Source of the DNA: Protula sp. h YS-2021
Taxonomy: Eukaryota; Annelida; Polychaeta; Sabellida; Serpulidae
Direction: 5' to 3'
Assembly (NCBI GenBank): GCA_949752745.1
Contig: OX457025.1
Location: 96,909,804-96,973,803, forward strand
DNA length: 64,000 nucleotides
The translations under genes and the position numbers were made by a program. Under the pieces are notes generated by a model, which did no database searches, was not told the DNA's origin, and saw only the letters and a program-made list of their open reading frames with translations. Positions 12,728 through 21,524 of this stretch are shown here, in pieces (within the stretch, counting starts at the first letter, position 1; the number at the start of each line of letters is the position of its first letter).

Positions 12728-12960
12728 TGACGTCATACTGTCTGGAAGTGACGTCATCATGTCTGGACCGGAAGTGTTGTCTGGATCGGAAGTGTTGTCG
12801 GGAGCGGAAGTGTTGTCTGGAGCGGAAGTGTTGTCTGGAGCGGAAGTCATGATAAGCGTTAGGATAAGCGCGGCCATCCATGACGTGATAATGACGTCAT
12901 GATGACGTCATGCTGTCTGGAGCGAAAGTCTGGAGCGAAAGTCTGGAGCGAAAGTTGCTT
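12728..12960. promoter_or_regulatory. CRE and ETS-like site array in left TIR
   Basis: Perfect CREs (TGACGTCA) occur at 12728, 12749, 12892 and 12903. Between them are five tandem units of about 18 bp of the form GTCTGGAGCGGAAGTGTT; the first reads ACCGGAAGT, an ETS consensus. The mirrored array is at 29620-29850. It resembles an enhancer for host bZIP and ETS factors; this is inferred from motifs alone. Confidence 0.55.
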
Positions 12961-13046
12961 GATAGTGTTGGCCGAGTCAATCATCATGAAGCCAACGCAC
13001 TCCACCTGTCAATCAGTGTAACCATGGCAACAGACCCTAAAAAGTG

Positions 13047-13235
13047 ATGACCCCCCCCCCCCCCTCGAAATTGTGATTTTTGCATATTTATCCGTTTCAG
13101 ACGATTCTGAACATTTTTCATTTTTTGGGTCGACCGATCCCCCCCCCCCTCGAAATTGTGATTTTTGCATATTTATCCGTTTCAGACGATTCTGAACATT
13201 TTTCATTTTTTGGGTCGACCGACCCCCCCCCCCCC
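13047..13235. repeat. 80-90 bp repeat with poly-C tract (2 copies)
   Basis: Each unit has a run of 9-15 C, then TCGAAATTGTGATTTTTGC, CCGTTTCAGACGATTCTGAA and a GGGTCGACC palindrome. The right TIR has about five copies plus one isolated copy. Related degenerate units occur at 49880-50300 in the second Maverick. Confidence 0.85.
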
Positions 13236-13285
13236 CCATAGGCGAGCAACATTCTGTCAAGTCAGCTTCAGTTCCATCAGAGGGG

Positions 13286-13385
13286 TATATAAGGGATGAG
13301 CATCCAGCAGTGACAGTTATTTCGGTGAGTGGAGCAAGGAAGCAATTGGATCACATCAGATCCAGTGACAACTATTTCGGTAAGT
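13286..13385 (+). promoter_or_regulatory. TIR promoter with leader exon and splice donors
   Basis: TATATAAG at 13286-13293 is followed by two good 5' splice sites, GTGAGT (13325) and GTAAGT (13380). A matching acceptor (TTCATTTCAG, ending 14317) lies just before the polymerase ATG. I infer a short non-coding leader exon in the TIR spliced to polymerase. The same arrangement is mirrored in the right TIR. Confidence 0.5.
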
Positions 13386-13389
13386 GTTT

Positions 13390-13880
13390 ATTGAAACTTT
13401 ATAAATAAAAAGTGAACTTTGTAAACAAACTTTAGTTATTTGCATAATTGAAACTTTGTAAACAAACTTTGTAAACAAACTGTGTAAACAAACTTTAGTT
13501 ATTTGCATAATTGAAACTTTGTAAACAAACTTTGTAAACAAACTGTGTAAACAAACTGTGTAAACAAACTTTAGTTATTTGCATAATTGAAACTTTGTAA
13601 ACAAACTTTGTAAACAAACTTTATAAACAAACTTTATCAATAAACTTTGTAAACAAACTTTATAAACAAACTTTATAAATAAAATTTGTAAACAAACTTT
13701 GTAAATAAACTTTATAAACAATATTTGTAAATAAACTTTGTAAACAAACTTGACTTATTTACATAATTGAAAATTTGTAAACAACTTGATTTATTTACAT
13801 AATTGAAAATTTGTAAACAAACTTTGTAAACAAACTTTGTAAACAAACTTTAGTTATTTGCTTAATTGAAACTTTTTAAA
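13390..13880. repeat. AT-rich tandem array in left TIR
   Basis: Repeats of ACTTTGTAAACAA joined to TTAGTTATTTGCATAATTG. A shorter version sits at 28755-28960. It would lie in the intron inferred for the leader transcript. Confidence 0.85.
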
Positions 13881-14131
13881 ACAATACCTTTCGTTATACT
13901 TGGTCGATTTATATGAAAATTTCACCATTTGATTCAGTTTTATGTAAAGTTTTGTTATAAAGTAGTCATAGGCTATTTGCGCAGCTGGCTGTATGCATTT
14001 TTACCGCCATTACAGTGCTTCTTCGCGGATGAATACCATTTGGCAGACTATTTAACTTCACCGCTAGATGTCTCTGCTGTATAACAGCTGTACAACTGTA
14101 AGTGAGATATTCATATACACAAGTAAAATTC

Positions 14132-14144
14132 TGCTGAGTCAGCA
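14132..14144. promoter_or_regulatory. perfect Maf recognition element (T-MARE), left
   Basis: TGCTGAGTCAGCA is the exact 13-bp consensus bound by Maf homodimers and by small-Maf heterodimers with Nrf2/CNC; its core TGAGTCA is an AP-1 site. It lies 57 bp before a TATA box. Confidence 0.6.
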
Positions 14145-14200
14145 TTTTTGAACAATTTTTGAAACAAGTTACACACCATATTTTGATTACATGGAAGTAG

Positions 14201-14207
14201 TATAAAA
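14201..14207 (+). promoter_or_regulatory. TATA box
   Basis: TATAAAA within the left TIR, mirrored at 28558-28564. The same TATA therefore fires inward at both ends of the element. Confidence 0.55.
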
Positions 14208-14276
14208 GCATGAGTGAAACATGTCAACTAGTCAACTAGTGATACATTCTGCTGAGTTAACACACCATTGAAGTGG

Positions 14277-14283
14277 TATAAAA
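14277..14283 (+). promoter_or_regulatory. TATA box of the polymerase gene
   Basis: TATAAAA is followed 37 bases on by TCAGTT, an initiator-like sequence. This puts the start of transcription after position 14290 and makes the ATG at 14344 the first usable one. Confidence 0.6.
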
Positions 14284-14343
14284 GGAAGAGTGAAACGTAT
14301 ATTTTACTTCATTTCAGTTCTAGCAACAGCAACAGCAACAACG

Positions 14344-17300
14344 ATGGCAACAGTCTACTGTCATGATTGTGATGTGACATTTCCATCTCTGGAAGTGTTC
14401 GTGACACATAGATGTAAACCAGATAGGTTGAAACGTGCTCGTGAAGAGCTTGTTCAGCAGATAGAAGTGAAGAGACAAAAGACGCTGCAAGATAGTATTA
14501 TCAGACCTGATCCGTTCCTTTGCTATGGATGTGTTAAGATATTTCCATCTATGGATGCGTTTGACACACATGTATGCAAAGAACCAAAGAGAGTGCAAGT
14601 AGGGAGAGGGAGAAGAGTGAGTCTTGGTGAAAACGCGCAGGAAAGACGGTTTGAGCCTGAAGATGGATCGGATTTACTACTTGAAATGCGACAACAAGAG
14701 AATAGAATCAAGAGACATTTGCTAGAGACGTTAAACCGTGGTATGAAATGGTACATTGTGGTACATGCACGCTTCAAGAAAATGACACCAAATGTTGAAG
14801 GCGTGATGGTAGAACAAGTGGATAATGCCTTCATCAGCAGTCCGACATATGCAGCATACAATCCAGCAGATATTGAGAAGGACTTGCCAGAAGCCTATAA
14901 AGAATTGTTTACCAGGTTTGATGAACATGAACGACAAGGCTCTGGCTGGGTGTTGGATAACATATTATTCATTGAAGTGCATACAGCTACGTCAGCGCCA
15001 CTGGAAGCGAGCAGTTTTATCCCACTACCGAAGAAAGTAAAGAATACAGGAGGTGTGTTAAACATTCAGAATAAAGACAACAAATGTTTCTTATGGTCTG
15101 TATTGGCTCACCTTCACCCTTCAACAAATGTAAACCCAGAGCGTGTACATCAATACAAAGCATTTGAGGACGAATTGAAGGTGAAAGGCATGACATTTCC
15201 CACACCGATTACAGACATTCCAAAGTTTGAAAAGGAGAATGATGTGTCCATTAACGTGTTTGGATATGAACATGATGTCGTTGTTCCCATACAACTCAGT
15301 CGAAACACCAGCACCAACAGCGCCAACAGCGCCAGAGAAATCAACTTACTTTTGATTAGCAATGACAAGACAAGGCATTACTGCCTCATCAAGAATTTCA
15401 GCAGACTAATGGCTTATCGATCAAAGCGTAAGACTGCAGCATTTTATTGTTTCAACTGTCTTCACGGGTTTATACGACAAGAGCTTTTAGACAAGCATCG
15501 TGAAGTGTGTGGCAAGCATGGAGCACAACGTTTATCATTTCCCAAGGAACCTTTTATCAAGTTCAAGAATGTAGCCAAACAACAGCGAGCGCCGTTTGTC
15601 ATTTATGCAGACTTTGAATGTTTCACGAAAAAGCATGAAGGAGACAAGTATCAACATCATCGTCCAAACAGCTTTGCCTATGTGGTTGTGAGCCAGTATG
15701 ATACACGTGCGCCAGTCCTGTATCGAGGAGACAATGCTGTGAAAGTCTTTTTAGACCATATGGTATATGAGCGTGATCGTATTGTGCATGGTCTACAGCA
15801 GAAAAAGAAAATGGTGATGACTCATGAAGATGAAGAGCATTATAAGAACGCCACAGATTGCTACATTTGTCATGAGCCTCTAGGAGCAGATCGTGTGAGA
15901 GATCATGATCATATCAATGGCAAATACCGCGGAGCTGCACATAATGAATGCAATTTACAATTTCGACTTCGAAAGGATAAGCAGGATGTTGAAGATTCTT
16001 TCATCATTCCTGTGTTTTTCCACAATTTACGAGGCTATGACAGCCATTTGATCATGGAAGAAATTGGAAAGTTCAAAAACGAAAGGATTACAGTCATTCC
16101 CAACACCGTTGAGAAATATATTGCATTCACCATGAGCAATCTGAAATTTACAGACAGCTTTCAGTTCATGAGTACTTCTCTACAGAAGTTGGTCTCCAAC
16201 CTGGCAGCAGAAGGGAAAGACAACTTTTATCACATGACGTCACACATTCACGATAGTGACCAACAAGAGTTACTGTTGAGAAAGGGAGTGTACCCCTACG
16301 ATTACGTGGATGAGCCATCCAAGTTTGCTGAAACACAACTGCCGTCCAAGGACAAGTTTTACAGTCTGCTCAGTGAAGAAGACATTAGCGATGAGGATTA
16401 TGCGCATGCGCAGAAGGTGTGGGAGACATTCCACTGTACTACATTTGGCGAATACCATGACTTGTACCTGAAATCAGATGTGTTGCTGCTGGCTGACGTG
16501 TTTGAAAACTTTCGTCACGTATGTCTCAACACGTATGAATTAGATCCTGCTCACTACTATACAGCGCCAGGACTGTCGTGGGATGCCATGTTGAAAGCGA
16601 CAAAGGTGAAATTGGAATTGATCAACGACATTGACATGTACCAAATGGTTGAACAAGGTCTACGGGGAGGAATATCTGTCATCACACACAAGTATGCGAA
16701 AGCAAATAACCCCTACGTAGCAGATTACGATCCCAGGAAACCGACCAACTACTTGACGTACCTGGATGCAAACAACTTGTATGGCTGGGCCATGTCACAA
16801 AGCATGCCACAAAGTGGATTTATGTGGGTGAACGAGCCAGAATCCATTGACTTTATGGCTGTGGATGAAGATGACGAGATTGGATACATTTTAGAAGTGG
16901 ATTTGGAATACCCATATTCAATCCATGATCGTCATAATCACTACCCAGTGGCTCCAGAACGGAAATGTGTGAAAGTGGGAGAATTGTCAGAACATAGTCA
17001 GAAGCTACGGAAAGATCTAAACATGAAATGTAAACCTAGTGAAAAGCTCATTCCCAACCTGTGTGACAAGAAGAAATATGTGCTTCATTATAGAAATTTA
17101 CAGCAATATGTCTCACTGGGATTGAAAGTCACGAAGGTGCATCGTGCCATCATGTTTGCACAGAGCAAATGGTTGGCAAAATACATCTCCTTGAACACGG
17201 AAAAGAGAAAGTTGGCCAAGAACCCGTTTGAGAAAGACTTTTTCAAACTGATGAACAACTCTGTGTTTGGCAAAACCATGGAAAATGTAAGAAAACGCAT

Positions 17301-18006
17301 CAATGTGGAACTTGTTCACCAGGAAAAGCGGTTCAAGAAACTTGTGGCCAAACCTTCCTTCCACAAATTTAGAATTTTCAACGAAGATTTGACCGCGGTA
17401 CATTTGCGCAAAGTGGATCTGCTTCTGGATAAACCCATTCAAGTTGGTTTCACCATTCTCGACCTCAGCAAGGTGCTCATGTTCCACTTTCATTACAACT
17501 ACATCATGACCAAGTATCCCGACGCCAAGCTGTTGTTCAGCGACACCGACAGTCTATGTTATGACATAGAAACGGAAGATATCTACAAAGACATGCAGGA
17601 AGATGCCGACTTGTTCGACACAAGTGACTATCCGCCAGATCATTTCCTGCATTCCAACGTGAACAAGAAAGTGCTTGGGAAAATGAAAGATGAGACGGCG
17701 GGCATTCCCATTGAAGAGTTTGTTGGACTTCGGCCGAAAATGTATAGTATGATATATGGTGGGAAAGAAAAACGTACGGCTAAAGGCATCACTCGCGCGT
17801 GTCAAAGACGGATGAAACATCAGCAGTATAGAGACAGTTTGTTCAACCAAACACAAACGATGACCACAGGACACATCATTCGAAGTCATGACCACCAGAT
17901 TTTCTCGGAGAAGTTGAGGAAAGTGGCTCTCTCTCCCTTTGATGACAAGCGATATGTGATGAGTGATGGCTATTCCACTTTGGCGCATGGACATTACAGT
18001 ATATAA
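14344..18006 (+). CDS. polB: protein-primed family B DNA polymerase
   Basis: A replicative polymerase of about 1,220 residues that copies the linear element from its ends using a terminal protein primer. The N terminus has two C2H2-like fingers (CHDC..H..C and CYGC..H..C) and a third near 15447-15510. The exonuclease domain shows ADFECF (near 15605) and HNLRGYDSHL (near 16020). Between them is an endonuclease VII/HNH-like zinc module with CYICHE and DHDHINGKYRG (15860-15965). Polymerase motifs follow: A, DANNLYG (near 16765); B, NNSVFGK (near 17250); C, SDTDSL (near 17540). The frame stays open upstream to a GTG at 14290, but TATA and initiator positions favour the ATG at 14344. It is full length and intact, with the usual Maverick C terminus (TLAHGH). 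It heads the plus-strand block and is followed by PC4-like genes. Confidence 0.95.
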   Translation: MATVYCHDCDVTFPSLEVFVTHRCKPDRLKRAREELVQQIEVKRQKTLQDSIIRPDPFLCYGCVKIFPSMDAFDTHVCKEPKRVQVGRGRRVSLGENAQERRFEPEDGSDLLLEMRQQENRIKRHLLETLNRGMKWYIVVHARFKKMTPNVEGVMVEQVDNAFISSPTYAAYNPADIEKDLPEAYKELFTRFDEHERQGSGWVLDNILFIEVHTATSAPLEASSFIPLPKKVKNTGGVLNIQNKDNKCFLWSVLAHLHPSTNVNPERVHQYKAFEDELKVKGMTFPTPITDIPKFEKENDVSINVFGYEHDVVVPIQLSRNTSTNSANSAREINLLLISNDKTRHYCLIKNFSRLMAYRSKRKTAAFYCFNCLHGFIRQELLDKHREVCGKHGAQRLSFPKEPFIKFKNVAKQQRAPFVIYADFECFTKKHEGDKYQHHRPNSFAYVVVSQYDTRAPVLYRGDNAVKVFLDHMVYERDRIVHGLQQKKKMVMTHEDEEHYKNATDCYICHEPLGADRVRDHDHINGKYRGAAHNECNLQFRLRKDKQDVEDSFIIPVFFHNLRGYDSHLIMEEIGKFKNERITVIPNTVEKYIAFTMSNLKFTDSFQFMSTSLQKLVSNLAAEGKDNFYHMTSHIHDSDQQELLLRKGVYPYDYVDEPSKFAETQLPSKDKFYSLLSEEDISDEDYAHAQKVWETFHCTTFGEYHDLYLKSDVLLLADVFENFRHVCLNTYELDPAHYYTAPGLSWDAMLKATKVKLELINDIDMYQMVEQGLRGGISVITHKYAKANNPYVADYDPRKPTNYLTYLDANNLYGWAMSQSMPQSGFMWVNEPESIDFMAVDEDDEIGYILEVDLEYPYSIHDRHNHYPVAPERKCVKVGELSEHSQKLRKDLNMKCKPSEKLIPNLCDKKKYVLHYRNLQQYVSLGLKVTKVHRAIMFAQSKWLAKYISLNTEKRKLAKNPFEKDFFKLMNNSVFGKTMENVRKRINVELVHQEKRFKKLVAKPSFHKFRIFNEDLTAVHLRKVDLLLDKPIQVGFTILDLSKVLMFHFHYNYIMTKYPDAKLLFSDTDSLCYDIETEDIYKDMQEDADLFDTSDYPPDHFLHSNVNKKVLGKMKDETAGIPIEEFVGLRPKMYSMIYGGKEKRTAKGITRACQRRMKHQQYRDSLFNQTQTMTTGHIIRSHDHQIFSEKLRKVALSPFDDKRYVMSDGYSTLAHGHYSI

Positions 18007-18036
18007 GGGGGAGACACTTCAACTTTAGAGTCAGTT
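17998..18036 (+). promoter_or_regulatory. promoter of the PC4-like gene block
   Basis: AGTATATAAGG overlaps the polymerase stop codon, with an initiator-like TCAGTT about 30 bases on. The second Maverick keeps AGTATAAAAGG at the same place (near 42006), which supports function. Confidence 0.6.
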
Positions 18037-18061
18037 GAGGTGTGAACACTGAAGCGTCAAC

Positions 18062-18406
18062 ATGAAAAGATCTGCAACAACGGATATGGATACTCTTGCT
18101 GATACAGTGAAAGACATGAATGTGAAACATCCTGACACTACCATCAAGAAATTAAAAGTGGAGATAGCACCAACACCACAGTCGTGGGATGGAATGCTTT
18201 CTCTAGGCAATGGAAAGTATATCAAGATTATGAAACAAAGTAATGAAGGTGTGATAAACATTCGCAAATACCTCAGAGATGAGGGGACTGGAAAAAACCG
18301 TCCAACGAAAAAGGGAATTTTGCTGACAATACCTGAATGGAAAATGCTGAAGAAGCAGGTGAAAGAAGTGGATAAAAGGCTTCGCAGACAAGACGACAAG
18401 TCATAA
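18062..18406 (+). CDS. PC4/SUB1-like single-stranded-DNA-binding protein
   Basis: A 114-residue protein. Residues about 45-110 match the PC4 (transcription coactivator p15) fold closely: a strand motif KYIKIMK, then INIRKYLRDE, then a PTKKGILLT turn and the EWKMLKKQ helix. PC4 proteins bind single-stranded or melted DNA and act in transcription and replication. The first 45 residues are charged and variable. First of four small head-to-tail plus-strand genes; the next starts 13 bp after its stop. A frameshifted homologue lies at 42106-42480 in the second Maverick. A role in coating replication intermediates or activating element promoters is inferred. Confidence 0.75.
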   Translation: MKRSATTDMDTLADTVKDMNVKHPDTTIKKLKVEIAPTPQSWDGMLSLGNGKYIKIMKQSNEGVINIRKYLRDEGTGKNRPTKKGILLTIPEWKMLKKQVKEVDKRLRRQDDKS

Positions 18407-18419
18407 CAAGGTAACAATC

Positions 18420-18794
18420 ATGAATGCACTCATGTTGGACGATGGTGTTTACCTTAAAGTTAATGAGAGGAATGAAGTGATGATGGGTTCTCGGAGATGT
18501 TCTGCTTATCGGTTTAAACCTGAAGTGTGGAAAGACTTTAAAAACATACCGCTTGAAGCTGGGTTTAAACGCAGACTTGAAAATAAACTGGAAGTGACGG
18601 TGGCTGAATATGATTCTAAGATACGTGTGACATTCTGTAGAAATCTTTTACAGGATTATCCAAAGGATTATAAGGGAGTTGTGCCAGACACACCCTATGC
18701 ACAGTTGATCTTCTTTGATATCAAGAACTGGCGCGCAATCTTACGATTCCTAGAAGCGATACAACATCCGCTGTTCGACATCATCCGAGTATAA
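18420..18794 (+). CDS. possible double PC4-like domain protein
   Basis: A 124-residue protein with no confident family. It reads as two degenerate copies of the strand-strand-helix pattern of its neighbour: GVYLKVNER then YRFKPEVWKDFKN, and LEVTVAEYDSKIRVTF then IFFDIKNWRAILRFLEA. In each half a hydrophobic strand pair is followed by a Trp-containing helix, as in PC4. It sits 13 bp after the PC4-like gene and 5 bp before the next gene, so one transcript is likely. It is deleted from the second Maverick. Assignment rests on pattern only. Confidence 0.5.
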   Translation: MNALMLDDGVYLKVNERNEVMMGSRRCSAYRFKPEVWKDFKNIPLEAGFKRRLENKLEVTVAEYDSKIRVTFCRNLLQDYPKDYKGVVPDTPYAQLIFFDIKNWRAILRFLEAIQHPLFDIIRV

Positions 18795-18799
18795 GAAAG

Positions 18800-19144
18800 A
18801 TGGAAGACGACTATGTGTTGGATTATGAATCCATAACATATGGATTCTCATACATGAGAAACTTATGTGATGATATTGTGCTACGACATTTTGGACAGTA
18901 TCTCGTCCTATCGCTTGATGACCAATCCGTGTTGAAGGATCATCTAGACAAGTTGAGAATACCCGGCTTTCTCCTAGCAGTCTCAAATGAATTAGAAGTG
19001 CGTGTGACTGAGAACGGTCTAGACGTGTTTGTACAATTTCGCCAATATGACGAGCTTACAGAAGACTGCGACATCATCACCCTCAGCACCGTGGAATGGA
19101 ACGCGCTGTTGCAAGCATTGGATTGGAAAGAACCTGACGCTTGA
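18800..19144 (+). CDS. PC4-like family protein
   Basis: A 114-residue acidic protein. The C-terminal part carries the recurring module LEVRVTEN, LDVFVQFRQYDE, then TLSTVEWNALLQAL, the same strand-strand-Trp-helix order as the PC4-like gene at 18062. The first 55 residues may be a worn second copy. A clear homologue remains open in the second Maverick (42511-42816) even though that element is decayed. Function inferred as DNA binding, from the fold pattern only. Confidence 0.55.
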   Translation: MEDDYVLDYESITYGFSYMRNLCDDIVLRHFGQYLVLSLDDQSVLKDHLDKLRIPGFLLAVSNELEVRVTENGLDVFVQFRQYDELTEDCDIITLSTVEWNALLQALDWKEPDA

Positions 19145-19169
19145 ATTCAAAGAGCATGGAATACAACTT

Positions 19170-19418
19170 ATGCGGGGTACCAAATCCATTGAGCTGCCAC
19201 AACCTATGCGCGTGATAGACATAAATGAAGAAGGATATGAACTGAAACTGTCTGAACATGTAACTGTGAAAGTGATAAAGTTTGGTGATGTGTGTTATGT
19301 GAGCTTTCATAGCATTTACAAACACGGATGTAATGTCTATGATACCTATATCAATTTAGATTCTAATGAATGGCATGCATTGATGAATGTATTGAAAAAT
19401 GAATGTGATTGTAAATAG
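19170..19418 (+). CDS. PC4-like family protein, short
   Basis: Last of the plus-strand block, 82 residues from the ATG at 19170; another ATG lies at 19206. The frame is open back to 19029, but that part overlaps the previous gene and begins at TTG. It contains ELKLSEHVTVKVIKF, VCYVSFHSIY and LDSNEWHALMNVL, again the strand-strand-Trp-helix pattern. It starts 25 bp after the previous stop. A broken copy lies at about 42825-43070. Confidence 0.5.
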   Translation: MRGTKSIELPQPMRVIDINEEGYELKLSEHVTVKVIKFGDVCYVSFHSIYKHGCNVYDTYINLDSNEWHALMNVLKNECDCK

Positions 19419-19419
19419 A

Positions 19420-19800
19420 CTTTGTAAATAGTGTAAATAGACTTTGTAGTTAAGAATTTGTAAATAGTGTTTGATAACTTTGTAAATAGTGTAAATAAAA
19501 GTTTGTAAATAGTGTAAATAGACTTTGTAGTTAAGAATTTGTAAATAGTGTAAATAGTGTTTGTAGTTAAGAGTTTGTAAATAGTGTTTGTAAACTTTGT
19601 AAATAGAACACAATAAACAAGACAGTTGTTTGAAAACTTGGTTTGTTTTATTTAACAACAATAACTTAACTAATATAACAACAACAACAACTTAACTACA
19701 ACTTAACTAATATAACAACAACAACAACATTAATAAAACAGTGGTTTATAATGTCTATATACAAAATCCTTTACAATAAAATCCCCATCCTTTCTTTTTA
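19420..19800. terminator. convergent 3' ends with polyadenylation signals and TTTGTAAATAG repeats
   Basis: The two gene blocks converge here. A tandem array of GTTTGTAAATAGTGTAAATAG spans about 19420-19605. AATAAA at 19612 serves the plus strand and TTTATT at 19647 (AATAAA on the minus strand) serves the minus strand. ACAACAACTTAAC repeats follow at 19660-19730. Confidence 0.6.
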
Positions 19801-19806
19801 ATATAT

Positions 19807-20214
19807 TCACAATATCAAACATACTCTGACCTCGAGCTCTATGCAATATATAATATACACAATAAAAACACATGACGATGATATTGGCGTTTGTAATGAG
19901 ATAGAATTATACATATAGTCATTTCTTAAAAACATATCTAAACGATCATCGAGAGGGAACAGTCCATAAGAGTCAAAATATTCTGCAGGGTCTTTATCAT
20001 AATACACTGCGACCCAATGTTCTCCTGGTTCATCTTGATCGTCTGTGTTGATCACATAGGCGCCGCGTTGTAAAGATGGTAACTGGTCCATGGCAAACAC
20101 GCCTTGAAACAAGTCTTTGGTCATGACATCATGACTCAATATGGCATCAATCTGCTTCGTCGAATTGGATGCTGCGATTTGCACTGATCTCAATAATGTT
20201 GTCAAATTCAGCAT
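19807..20214 (-). CDS. adenain-like maturation cysteine protease, frameshifted
   Basis: Homologue of the adenovirus-type (C5) protease that matures capsid and core proteins. The N-terminal part has QIDAILSHD and QGVFAMDQLP; then comes the catalytic His in GEHWVAVY, and EYFDSYG. The catalytic Cys codon is present in SSC. Directly after it one base is missing compared with the expected Cys-Gly, and the rest of the conserved C terminus is readable only in the next frame. As written the frame ends in an unrelated tail, so the product should be inactive. The start is uncertain: ATGs at 20226 and 20214 both lie inside the end of the major capsid gene; 20214 is chosen because conserved residues begin soon after. 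Last gene of the minus-strand cluster. Confidence 0.8.
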   Translation of the reverse strand: MLNLTTLLRSVQIAASNSTKQIDAILSHDVMTKDLFQGVFAMDQLPSLQRGAYVINTDDQDEPGEHWVAVYYDKDPAEYFDSYGLFPLDDRLDMFLRNDYMYNSISLQTPISSSCVFIVYIIYCIELEVRVCLIL

Positions 20215-21520
20215 AGACAATGACATTGATGGTAGGTTGCAAAGCCGTAGCAAAGTTCATTTCTAGCCGCAAATTCCCATGCTTGATCAGGGGGAAATGA
20301 TCATCACCATCATAATCCGGTGTTAAGTCAAACGAAAATAAAGTATAACCTCTAGGCCAATCTTCCCGTTTTATAATGGAACTTTTCTCACCATTCAATC
20401 GGTCAAACGATTTGTAAAGCGTTTCAAAAGCGTCCAGGTATTTGTTCTGTGTAATGTCAAGCTTGAGAGGTTTGGATAGAACTGGTTCACCATCCGTGTA
20501 CCGTTGCATATAGTCCAGATTAAAATGATCAAAATTGTATGGATTCCTCAATACTGATCCACCAAAAGCTTCATTATGAACCGGACCAATGACAATACGA
20601 TTTGGTAATTGACCCAAAAAGATGTTATCTTTCACAAAAGACTGAAATCCTGCTGGAATAGCCAAGACTTTACATTCTTTTCTAGTGATGATGATCTTGG
20701 CAGGACTTTTCATCAATGCATCTGTATGTCCTAACTGAATACCTGGACTCACCCTCACTTTGCGAATGGTTAAAAATGCCTCTTTCACTTCTACCTTATA
20801 GGTATTATTTGCAGCCATCAATACATAGTCATCTTTTTGTCTATGGAAACGCAACTTCAAACTGATGCCATTCGGAAGATAACGATCCTGCTCAAACAAA
20901 TCTATCCTTAAACCACCTGTGAGCATAACATCACGGCTAAGACGAGTATGCAAATAACGATGATGTAAACCATTATTGCCTTGCTCAGCCAAGTCACCAC
21001 CGTCAGCATTGACATGAAACCCGGATACATATTGTTCATGATTAGGTCTTTTCACCTCATGACTATTCATTGACCCAGCAGTATCCTTGTACATGAGACG
21101 CATAGAGCGCTCAGAATGCAGACTTTCTTCCGAATCATGGATGAGATGAGAGATAATGCTGGTATAACCATGAGTATTGTTGCTATGCGAAACCAAACGA
21201 TCATTCAGAAACAATTCAATATTAGACCATAACCAATTAAACACATCATTGATGCAAGAGACATTATCATCTGCGCCACACTCTGTTCCATCGGCCTTTA
21301 GAATGCGACATACAATATGAAGTTTGCTGTTCTTTAAATCTAGATATTCTTCTGTACTCGCAGGAATGTAGAATTCTATTGGAGCGCCTTCTCTAATGCT
21401 TGTAAGTGGTTGATAGTCGACATTATAACTTTTCTCTACAGCAGTTTGCGTTGGTGGTACGTGAAACCATTCCAATGGAGAAAGACTACATTCACACGAA
21501 TGATTATGAATGAGAGACAT
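20147..21520 (-). CDS. MCP: major capsid protein (double jelly-roll, Maverick hexon)
   Basis: A 457-residue protein matching the Maverick capsid family often labelled F54H12.2-like in invertebrate genomes. Family hallmarks: PPTQTAVEKS near the start, IEFYIPASTEEYLDLKNSKL, LFLNDRLVS, YKDTAGSM, RYLPNGISLKL, and FLGQLPNRIVIGPVHNEAFGG followed by RNPYNFDHFN. By analogy it builds pseudo-hexagonal trimers of an icosahedral shell. The frame is complete from ATG to stop. It begins 4 bp after the pVI-like gene and its end overlaps the protease. A decayed homologue spans 43190-44475. Confidence 0.92.
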   Translation of the reverse strand: MSLIHNHSCECSLSPLEWFHVPPTQTAVEKSYNVDYQPLTSIREGAPIEFYIPASTEEYLDLKNSKLHIVCRILKADGTECGADDNVSCINDVFNWLWSNIELFLNDRLVSHSNNTHGYTSIISHLIHDSEESLHSERSMRLMYKDTAGSMNSHEVKRPNHEQYVSGFHVNADGGDLAEQGNNGLHHRYLHTRLSRDVMLTGGLRIDLFEQDRYLPNGISLKLRFHRQKDDYVLMAANNTYKVEVKEAFLTIRKVRVSPGIQLGHTDALMKSPAKIIITRKECKVLAIPAGFQSFVKDNIFLGQLPNRIVIGPVHNEAFGGSVLRNPYNFDHFNLDYMQRYTDGEPVLSKPLKLDITQNKYLDAFETLYKSFDRLNGEKSSIIKREDWPRGYTLFSFDLTPDYDGDDHFPLIKHGNLRLEMNFATALQPTINVIVYAEFDNIIEISANRSIQFDEAD

Positions 21521-21524
21521 GATT

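Larger units (their letters stand above)
12694..14248 (+). repeat. Maverick left terminal inverted repeat
   Basis: Matches 28517-29884 in reverse orientation, ending inward at GTGATACATT. From outside in it contains CRE/ETS-like repeats, two copies of an 80-90-bp poly-C repeat, a TATA box with two splice donors, an AT-rich tandem array and a Maf element with a second TATA box. It is about 190 bp longer than the right repeat because tandem copy numbers differ. Confidence 0.92.

Noticed and set aside
13009..14211. Short frames in the left TIR (KVSIMQITKVCL-type)
   Set aside because: Translation of AT-rich and poly-C tandem repeats in the TIR.
14290..14343. Polymerase start at 14290
   Set aside because: The codon is GTG and lies before the likely transcription start set by the TATA at 14277; the ATG at 14344 fits better.
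14320..17994. Several minus-strand frames inside the polymerase
   Set aside because: Antisense shadows of an intact, domain-complete gene.
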